Source of the DNA: Betaproteobacteria bacterium TMED156
GTDB lineage: Bacteria > Pseudomonadota > Gammaproteobacteria > Burkholderiales > Burkholderiaceae_A
Assembly: GCA_002171155.1 (NCBI GenBank)
Contig: NHHF01000103.1
Coordinates: 1-12,029, forward strand
Direction of reading: 5' to 3'
Length of the DNA stretch: 12,029 nucleotides
Shown here piece by piece: positions 6,015-12,029 of the stretch. How positions within the stretch are numbered: the stretch's first letter is position 1; every line of letters starts with the position of its first letter. Made by a program: the position numbers and the translations under genes. The notes under the pieces were generated by a model that searched no databases, was not told where the DNA came from, and saw only the letters and a program-made list of their open reading frames with translations.

Positions 6015-8301
6015 ATTTTTTACTAAACACCTCTTAAATAAAATACGGCTCAGCCTGCCTCCGATGTCTTCAACAGAAAAAATAGCATTGGAAGCTGGAA
6101 GTACTTGGTGGGATCAGGAAATTATGTCAGGGCAACCTGATTGGAATTTGCTTTTTAAGACGCAAAAACCAGAACTATCAAAATTAGAAAAATCTTTTCT
6201 TGAAAATGAAGTTAATCAAGTATGCGAGATGGTGAATGAATGGAATATAAATCACCAAGATCATGAACTACCTGAACATATTTGGACTTTCGTAAGAGAT
6301 AAAGGTTTTTTGGGTATGATAATTCCAAAAAAATTTGGGGGTCTTGAGTTTTCAGCTTATGCTCAATCGCAAATTATAACCAAACTTGCAACTCGTAGCT
6401 CCGCCCTCTCAGTAATGGTAATGGTTCCAAACTCTTTAGGTCCCGGTGAACTTCTAGTGCATTATGGAACTGACAAACAAAAACAAAGTTATTTACCAAA
6501 ACTAGCTATTGGTAAAGAAATCCCTGCTTTTGCTTTAACCAGTCCTTGGGCAGGATCGGATGCGGCTTCTATCCCAGATGTAGGTATTGTTTGCAAAAAG
6601 ATATTTAAAGGAAAAGAAACAATTGGGTTGAGCTTAACATGGGAAAAAAGATACATTACATTAGCACCAATATGCTCTGTTCTTGGCTTGGCTTTCCATG
6701 CATACGACCCTGATGGTTTGCTTGGTGCTAAAAAAAATCTAGGGATCACCTGCGCACTAATTCCTTCTAAACATCCTGGTGTTGAAATTGGCAATAGGCA
6801 CATGCCACTTAGTGTCAAATGGCCTAATGGTCCCACTAAAGGTAAGGATGTATTTGTTCCTCTTGATTTTGTTATTGGCGGTGAAAACGGTCTAGGTCAA
6901 GGCTGGAAAATGCTAATGGAATGTCTAGCAGCTGGTAGAGCGATTTCTTTACCATCCTCTAATGCTGGAATATCCCAACTTACTGCAAGAACTGTTGGTG
7001 GTTACGCCAAAATTCGTCAACAATTTAAAACATCTATTTCAAATTTTGAGGGTGTATCAAGTGTATTGGGAAATATTGCTGCCAAAACATACATAGTAGA
7101 CTCAACCAGAAAATTGGCAGCAACTGCAATTGACTGTGGAGAACGCCCATCTGTAATTTCTGCTATTGCAAAAGTACATGCAACTGAAAAAGCAAGAGAA
7201 ATTGTCAATGCTGGAATGGATATCATAGGTGGCAAAGGGATTTGCCATGGCCCTTCGAATTTTTTAGCAGAAGCCCATATTCAGACGCCAATCAGCATAA
7301 CTGTTGAGGGGGCAAATATTTTAACTAGAAGTCTCATTATTTTTGGCCAAGGTGCTATTCGATGTCATCCTTTCGTTTTAAAGGAGTTAAAAGCAGCTCA
7401 AAACCCAAATGAGAAAGAAGCAGTTGAGCAATTTGATCAGGCTGTGAGACATCACTTATTGATGTTTTTTAAAAACCTTATGTCAACTTTATTTTATGGA
7501 ATAACAGGTGGTAGATTTTTTTATTCTAAATTAGTTACGAATCCTGAATTAACTCGGTCTCTCCAACAAGCTAACAGATTCTCAGCTGCGTTTAGTTTCC
7601 TTGCAGATTACTGCCTTTTGTCTTTAGGTGGACAATTAAAAAGAAAAGAAATGATTTCGGCGAGACTGGGAGACATTCTATCGAATCTATTTATGCTTTC
7701 AGCATGCATTAAAAATCATTTTGACAATGAAAAAACTGAGAGTAATTTTATTATTACAAATATTGCGTGCAAGATTTGTCTTCAAGACATCAAAGAAGCA
7801 TTCGATGGTATTTTTAAGAATTTACCAAACAAATTTTTTGCATTAGTTTTAAGAAAATTAATTTTTCCTTGGGGCAATGAGAATTTTGCGCCAAATGATC
7901 ATGAACTATTTGAAGTTTCAAAAAATCTTACAACCAATAGTGAATTCAGAGATAATCTTACCGGTGATGTGTATGTAAAAAATATTGATGATTTAGAATT
8001 ACTAAAAAAAGATCCTGTAAGCTGTATTGACGCAGCTCTTAAAGCTACAATAATTTGTGAGCCCATCGAGGCAAAAATAAAAGCAGCCGAAAGAAAGGGC
8101 CGTTTTGTTGATAACCCTCTAGCAAATGTTCGAGACTTAGGCTGTTTGGCATTCAAGGAAAATGTTATAACCAAAGATGAATATCACTCTCTACTCAGAA
8201 AGAATGAACTCAGGGACTTAATAATTCATGTAGATGTTTTCGACGAGTCATTACAAAAAATAGCGGAGAAAATTGATAAACCACTTGCAAAAGCTGCATA
8301 G
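6004..8301 (+). CDS. fadE: FadE-type acyl-CoA dehydrogenase
   Basis: This FAD enzyme converts acyl-CoA to trans-2-enoyl-CoA, the first step of beta-oxidation. The 765-residue protein aligns by eye with E. coli FadE almost throughout: LPPMSSTEKIALEAGSTWW (18-36), FGGLEFSAYAQS (111-122), NSLGPGELLVHYGTD (143-157), FALTSPWAGSDAASIPD (176-192), KRYITLAPI (215-223), GPTKGKDVFVP (276-286), and ITVEGANILTRS (432-443) with Glu435 as the expected catalytic base. The C-terminal half (about 460-765) is the FadE-specific extension, with GGQLKRKEMISARLGDILS (542-560). The start at 6004 follows GGAGAG; upstream in-frame ATGs lie deeper inside the regulator gene. The two N-terminal membrane segments of E. 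coli FadE (about 70 residues) are absent, so attachment must differ or be lost. An electron-transfer flavoprotein partner is not in view. Confidence 0.94.
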   Translation: MKTEFFTKHLLNKIRLSLPPMSSTEKIALEAGSTWWDQEIMSGQPDWNLLFKTQKPELSKLEKSFLENEVNQVCEMVNEWNINHQDHELPEHIWTFVRDKGFLGMIIPKKFGGLEFSAYAQSQIITKLATRSSALSVMVMVPNSLGPGELLVHYGTDKQKQSYLPKLAIGKEIPAFALTSPWAGSDAASIPDVGIVCKKIFKGKETIGLSLTWEKRYITLAPICSVLGLAFHAYDPDGLLGAKKNLGITCALIPSKHPGVEIGNRHMPLSVKWPNGPTKGKDVFVPLDFVIGGENGLGQGWKMLMECLAAGRAISLPSSNAGISQLTARTVGGYAKIRQQFKTSISNFEGVSSVLGNIAAKTYIVDSTRKLAATAIDCGERPSVISAIAKVHATEKAREIVNAGMDIIGGKGICHGPSNFLAEAHIQTPISITVEGANILTRSLIIFGQGAIRCHPFVLKELKAAQNPNEKEAVEQFDQAVRHHLLMFFKNLMSTLFYGITGGRFFYSKLVTNPELTRSLQQANRFSAAFSFLADYCLLSLGGQLKRKEMISARLGDILSNLFMLSACIKNHFDNEKTESNFIITNIACKICLQDIKEAFDGIFKNLPNKFFALVLRKLIFPWGNENFAPNDHELFEVSKNLTTNSEFRDNLTGDVYVKNIDDLELLKKDPVSCIDAALKATIICEPIEAKIKAAERKGRFVDNPLANVRDLGCLAFKENVITKDEYHSLLRKNELRDLIIHVDVFDESLQKIAEKIDKPLAKAA

Positions 8302-8321
8302 AAACTAGGTAATATATTCAA

Positions 8322-9611
8322 ATGAAAAATCCTGTATATGTAGTTGATGGAACCAGAAGTCCTTTTTTGAAAGCAAATAGCAAGATTGGACCTGGTTTAT
8401 TTTCAGCTAGTGAATTGGCAGTGCAAACTGGGAAAAGTCTTTTGCTTCGCCAAGGACTTGGCTCTAAAAAAATTGATGAAGTTATTATAGGCTGTGCTAT
8501 ACCAAGTGTAAATGAAGTAAATATAGCTCGAGTTATTAGTCTAAGATTAGGATGTGGAGAAAATGTACCTGCTTGGACAGTAATGCGTAATTGTGCAAGT
8601 GGCATGCAAGCTCTAGCTTCAGCCTCTCACTCCATTCAACTTGGTCATTCTAATATTGTTTTGGCTGGTGGAACAGAATCTTTATCTCACTCACCATTGC
8701 TTTTCTCAACTGAAGCAGTGCGATGGTTCGCTCAATTTTCATCGTCCAAAGATGTTAAAACAAAATTAAATCAAATTCTTAAATTTAGACCCAGAATGTT
8801 AATGCCTATCATTGGAATTTTAAAAGGTTTAACTGACTCAAATATTGGACTAAACATGGGGCAAACCGCAGAAAATCTTGCTACAAAATTTTCTATCAGT
8901 AGAATTGACGCTGACAGGTACTCATTAGGAAGTCATCAAAAAACAACTGTTCATCAAGATGAAATTCTATCTCCACAAATCTCAACTATTTACAGTAAAG
9001 ACGGGAGATTATTTAATAATGATGACGGGATTAGGTTGAATCTAGAATTGGAGAACCTACAAAAATTAAGGCCAGTTTTTGATCGACCTGATGGAACTGT
9101 TACTGCAGGAAATAGTTCTCAAGTTACCGATGGTGCTTGTCTATTGTTACTCGCTTCTGAAAAAGCAGTTAAAGAAAATAATTTAAAACCAATCGGAGCA
9201 ATACTTGATAATAACTGGGCTGCTCTTAACCCTGCTGAAATGGGATTAGGACCCATTCATGCTTTTATTCCATTACTTGAGAGAAATAATATTGACAAAT
9301 CTGTAATAGATGTATGGGAAATTAATGAAGCATTCGCAGCACAAGTACTTGCTTGTCAACGAGCCCTGAATGATCCAGATTATTGCAAAAAGTTTTTAAA
9401 TCTTAAAGATAAATTTGGAGAGATTGAAACCGAAAAATTGAATATTGCTGGTGGAGCAATTTCAATAGGGCACCCTGTTGGGGCCAGTGGAGCAAGGATA
9501 GTTTTAAATACATTAAAACTGCTTAAAATGAAGGATGGTTCAAAAGGTATTGCCTCTATTTGTATTGGAGGAGGTCAAGGTGGTGCTATGCTGATGGAGA
9601 GCTTTCATTAA
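8322..9611 (+). CDS. fadI: Acetyl-CoA C-acyltransferase (3-ketoacyl-CoA thiolase), FadI-like
   Basis: Thiolase catalysing the last step of beta-oxidation: 3-ketoacyl-CoA plus CoA gives acetyl-CoA and an acyl-CoA two carbons shorter. The 429 residues contain the nucleophile in NCASGMQA (Cys91), GGTESLSHSP (116-125), the substrate-pocket motif NEAFA (335-339), GHP with His384, and the second cysteine in CIGGGQGGAM (Cys414). The length and the insert around 150-175 (FRPRMLMP at 155-162) are closer to FadI (436) than to FadA (387). The gene follows fadE by 20 bases with a poor ribosome site (AGG 12 bases before ATG), and its stop overlaps the next start by one base. The FadI label rests on length and context; FadA-type or acetyl-CoA acetyltransferase specificity is not excluded. 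Confidence 0.92.
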   Translation: MKNPVYVVDGTRSPFLKANSKIGPGLFSASELAVQTGKSLLLRQGLGSKKIDEVIIGCAIPSVNEVNIARVISLRLGCGENVPAWTVMRNCASGMQALASASHSIQLGHSNIVLAGGTESLSHSPLLFSTEAVRWFAQFSSSKDVKTKLNQILKFRPRMLMPIIGILKGLTDSNIGLNMGQTAENLATKFSISRIDADRYSLGSHQKTTVHQDEILSPQISTIYSKDGRLFNNDDGIRLNLELENLQKLRPVFDRPDGTVTAGNSSQVTDGACLLLLASEKAVKENNLKPIGAILDNNWAALNPAEMGLGPIHAFIPLLERNNIDKSVIDVWEINEAFAAQVLACQRALNDPDYCKKFLNLKDKFGEIETEKLNIAGGAISIGHPVGASGARIVLNTLKLLKMKDGSKGIASICIGGGQGGAMLMESFH

Positions 9612-11632
9612 TGACTAAAATTTTTGTCGACTTAAACAAATTCTTATTTACATATTGGAAATTAAAATTCGATGATAATATTCTATGGGTAACTCTTGAC
9701 TGTCCTGGTAAGTCTGCTAATGTTTTCAGCAATGCTGTTAGGGATGAACTTAATGAGCTTGTTCATGGAATTCATTTTTCATCCGAAAAAGGTGAACCTT
9801 TTTCAAAGGTTGAGGGTATAGTATTTAAATCTGAAAAGCGTTCTGGGTTTGCTGCTGGAGCGGATGTTACAGAGTTTAAAGCTCTTAACGAAAACTCCAA
9901 TTTAACTGTTGAAACAAGAGACCTTGTAATTAAGGGGTGGAAGTTGTTTCAAGATTTGGAATTATTATCTGAGAAAATCCCGACAGTAGCTCTAATAAAT
10001 GGTTTTTGTATGGGTGGTGGTTTGGAATTTGCGTTAGCATGCAAATATATTATTACAGTTGACCAACCTAAGACAAAATTAGCACTCCCAGAAGTCCAAC
10101 TTGGAATATATCCAGGTTGGGGCGGTATAAAGAGATTACCTCGTAGAGTAGGAGTGTTAAACGCTTTTGATATGATGCTTACTGGTAAAATTATTGATTC
10201 CAGAAAAGCAAAAAAGATTGGTCTTGCAGATTTTTCTTCTCCTCCTAGAACTGCTGAACTAACATGTAGAAGATTTATTAAATCTCAACCAAAAAAGAAA
10301 AGAATTACTTTTATCAATAAGATGTTGATGGGATTTTTTAGACCTTTAATCTATCAAATTTTACTACATAAAGTTAAGAAAAAAGTTAATCCGAAACATT
10401 ATCCTGCACCATTTGGTATTTTAGAATTATGGAAAAAATATGATGGAGATCCTGGTGCTGATTTATCAATTCACGACAGAATTGTTGGATCAAGCACAGC
10501 AAAAAACTTATTAAGAATTTTTTTTCTAAGAGAAAGACTCAAATCTATAGGAAAAGTAAATAAGGCATCTCATGACAATAAATTAAAACATGTCCATGTT
10601 ATCGGGGCTGGAACAATGGGAGCAGACATTGCTGTTTTATGTGCAATTCGTGGCTTAGAAGTCACATTGCAAGACACTTCTGAAAACCAAATCGCTAAAG
10701 CAATTGGTGTTGCAAATAAAACCATTTCAAAAAAAATAAAAAATAAATCACTTGCTCAGGAAGCATTAGACAGATTGATACCCGACCCAAATGGCAGTGG
10801 AATGATTACAGCAGACTTAGTAATTGAAGCAATTGTAGAAAATTTAGAGGCCAAAAGAAATTTATTTAAAGTGATTGAAATTAAATCTAAAAGCGACGCC
10901 ATAATTGCAACTAATACCTCCAGTATTCGCTTGGAAGATATTGCATCTGAATTAAAGGTGCCTAACAGGCTAATAGGAATTCATTTTTTTAACCCTGTAA
11001 GTAAAATGCCACTGGTTGAAATAGTAAAAACTGATAATTTAAATAAAAAGGTTGAAAATGCTGCCTACGATTTTGTTAACAAAATTGGAAAATTACCACT
11101 TCCTGTTAAGAGTAGCCCAGGTTTTCTTGTCAACGCGGTACTAGGACCTTACCTTCAAAATTCGATGAGATCAATTGACGGCGGTTACTCTCCAGAGCAG
11201 GTTGATGATGCTATGAAAAAATGGGGTATGCCAATGGGACCCCTAGAATTACTAGACATTGTTGGTTTGGATATTATGATTGCAGCTGGTAGAGCTATGA
11301 TTAAAGATGGAGTAATGCCAAGATGCCTAGAAGAATTAGTAAGGAAAAAACATCTTGGAAAAAAAACAGATAAAGGATTTTATGAATGGAAAAATGGTCG
11401 AGCAGTTAAGAGAAAGGTTAAGCTCCTTGATTTTCATCAAGGAACACACCTTGCAGAAAACCTTATTCAACCATTAATCAAAAAAACCGTAGACTTAGTT
11501 GATTCAGGTATTGTTGACGATTCCGAGCTCGCAGATGCTGGAGTAACATTTGGTACGGGTTTCGCGCCTTTTAGAGGTGGACCTTTGAATTATAAAAACC
11601 AGTTAAAAAAAGAGAAAAATATTTATCCTTGA
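9611..11632 (+). CDS. fadJ: Bifunctional enoyl-CoA hydratase / 3-hydroxyacyl-CoA dehydrogenase
   Basis: The multifunctional subunit that hydrates trans-2-enoyl-CoA and oxidises the L-3-hydroxyacyl-CoA with NAD, partner of the thiolase upstream. The N-terminal crotonase domain (about 15-220) has the oxyanion motif AAGADVTEF (81-89), NGFCMGGGLEFALAC (130-144) with Glu139 and LPEVQLGIYPGWGG (159-172) with Glu161, both hydratase glutamates. The dehydrogenase half has the NAD loop GAGTMGADIA (332-341), NTSS (435-438), HFFNPVSKMPLVEIV (458-472) with the His458/Glu470 pair, and PGFLVNAV (503-510). The ATG is fused to the fadI stop (TAATG) and GGAGAG lies 9 bases upstream. At 673 residues it is shorter than FadB (729) or FadJ (714). 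The C-terminus stops 13 residues after FRGGPLN (654-660), where relatives continue for some 30-55 residues. The FadJ versus FadB choice rests on the FadI-like partner. Confidence 0.92.
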   Translation: MTKIFVDLNKFLFTYWKLKFDDNILWVTLDCPGKSANVFSNAVRDELNELVHGIHFSSEKGEPFSKVEGIVFKSEKRSGFAAGADVTEFKALNENSNLTVETRDLVIKGWKLFQDLELLSEKIPTVALINGFCMGGGLEFALACKYIITVDQPKTKLALPEVQLGIYPGWGGIKRLPRRVGVLNAFDMMLTGKIIDSRKAKKIGLADFSSPPRTAELTCRRFIKSQPKKKRITFINKMLMGFFRPLIYQILLHKVKKKVNPKHYPAPFGILELWKKYDGDPGADLSIHDRIVGSSTAKNLLRIFFLRERLKSIGKVNKASHDNKLKHVHVIGAGTMGADIAVLCAIRGLEVTLQDTSENQIAKAIGVANKTISKKIKNKSLAQEALDRLIPDPNGSGMITADLVIEAIVENLEAKRNLFKVIEIKSKSDAIIATNTSSIRLEDIASELKVPNRLIGIHFFNPVSKMPLVEIVKTDNLNKKVENAAYDFVNKIGKLPLPVKSSPGFLVNAVLGPYLQNSMRSIDGGYSPEQVDDAMKKWGMPMGPLELLDIVGLDIMIAAGRAMIKDGVMPRCLEELVRKKHLGKKTDKGFYEWKNGRAVKRKVKLLDFHQGTHLAENLIQPLIKKTVDLVDSGIVDDSELADAGVTFGTGFAPFRGGPLNYKNQLKKEKNIYP

Positions 11633-11648
11633 TTATTTATTTCACTAA

Positions 11649-12029
11649 TTAACTTTCTCCTCCTAATCTCCTCAGGGCACTTGGTTGAAATTCATCAATA
11701 CTTGCTCTAAATCCTGATTTTATATTGTTTTTAATTTCATTGTCTAAACCAGTTACAAGATAAGATTTATTATATAAATCGTGATATACGTTAATTCTGT
11801 ATATTGGAAAATTCTCACCATACAATTGGACTAGCCCATGAAGAGCAACTCGCCACATATCACCTTTTTTTGATAAGACTTCTTCCATTACAATCGACCA
11901 ACTATCCTCGTCAATATAGAAAATCCTTTGCTTATAAATATGTCTCATACCATTTTTCAATGTTGCTTTAATAATCCACACTCTGTGATACTCATATCGC
12001 ATTAAACTCGGATTAACTGATCCTGTCTT
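11649..12029 (-). CDS. DUF1329 (outer-membrane lipoprotein-sorting-like) protein, C-terminal fragment
   Basis: The frame stays open to the right edge, so this is the last 126 residues of a longer protein; an internal ATG at 12002 is not the start. The stretch NPSLMRYEYHRVWIIKATLK (6-25) followed by GMRHIYKQRIFYIDEDSW (27-44), TGLDNE (88-93) and a C-terminal FQPSALRR (114-121) matches my memory of the DUF1329 family. These are exported proteins with a LolB-like fold, common in Proteobacteria beside DUF1302 porin-like genes and lipid or hydrophobic-compound catabolism genes. Molecular function is unknown. It converges on the fad operon with a 16-base gap and no visible terminator. A role in uptake or envelope handling of hydrophobic substrates would fit the neighbourhood but is inference. 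Confidence 0.75.
   Translation of the reverse strand, partial: KTGSVNPSLMRYEYHRVWIIKATLKNGMRHIYKQRIFYIDEDSWSIVMEEVLSKKGDMWRVALHGLVQLYGENFPIYRINVYHDLYNKSYLVTGLDNEIKNNIKSGFRASIDEFQPSALRRLGGES

Noticed and set aside
9560..9610. Longer FadJ-like protein starting inside the thiolase gene
   Set aside because: The extra 17 residues read the thiolase CIGGGQGG region out of frame; the TAATG junction with GGAGAG is the natural start.
11633..11648. Terminator between the fad operon and the DUF1329 gene
   Set aside because: The 16 bases are AT-rich without any stem and loop.
1..12029. tRNA, rRNA, CRISPR array, insertion sequence or attachment site
   Set aside because: No cloverleaf, repeat-spacer pattern, transposase frame or terminal repeats were seen on reading both strands; coding sequence fills nearly all of the window.
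1..12029. A new defence, toxin-antitoxin or mobile system
   Set aside because: Every substantial frame belongs to a recognisable housekeeping or lipid-metabolism family. Only the DUF1329 fragment lacks a known function, and it has no features of such systems.

Overview
The window is AT-rich bacterial chromosome, densely packed, with short gaps, gene overlaps and trimmed protein termini. The ParC and ParE sequences, the aldolase-type RraA homologue and the PsrA-like regulator upstream of a fadE-fadI-fadJ-like run all look betaproteobacterial (Burkholderiales-like). Combined with the low GC, this suggests a streamlined, possibly aquatic, lineage. The taxonomic placement is inference from remembered protein families, not from a search.

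Layout. Positions 1-2198, minus strand: topoisomerase IV genes parE and parC (parC runs off the left edge), joined by an ATGA overlap. Positions 2199-2366: a parE leader or spacer with a hairpin, a pair of DnaA-box-like 9-mers and a separate small palindrome. Positions 2367-2855, minus: an RraA/HMG-aldolase family gene. Positions 2904-3434, plus: a hotdog-fold acyl-CoA thioesterase, divergent from rraA and convergent with fadD. Positions 3448-5166, minus: a FadD-type long-chain acyl-CoA synthetase. Positions 5167-5291: a divergent control region carrying a perfect CAAACGTTTG palindrome. Positions 5292-11632, plus: a tight run of a PsrA-like TetR regulator, fadE, a fadI-like thiolase and a fadJ/fadB-like bifunctional enzyme. 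Positions 11649-12029, minus: the C-terminal part of a DUF1329 protein that enters from the right edge.

How the genes work together. FadD activates fatty acids to acyl-CoA. FadE makes the enoyl-CoA. The FadJ-like protein hydrates and then oxidises it, and the FadI-like thiolase releases acetyl-CoA. This is the complete core of aerobic beta-oxidation in one divergent locus. The TetR protein between the two arms closely resembles the fatty-acid-sensing repressor PsrA, and the palindrome in the shared intergenic region resembles the PsrA half-site pair. The simplest model is one acyl-CoA-responsive operator controlling both arms. The thioesterase could drain or balance the acyl-CoA pool.

I found no RNA genes, mobile elements or CRISPR arrays, and no clear new defence or biosynthetic system. 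The most useful leads are the operator, the parE leader and the departures of several enzymes from usual family length.
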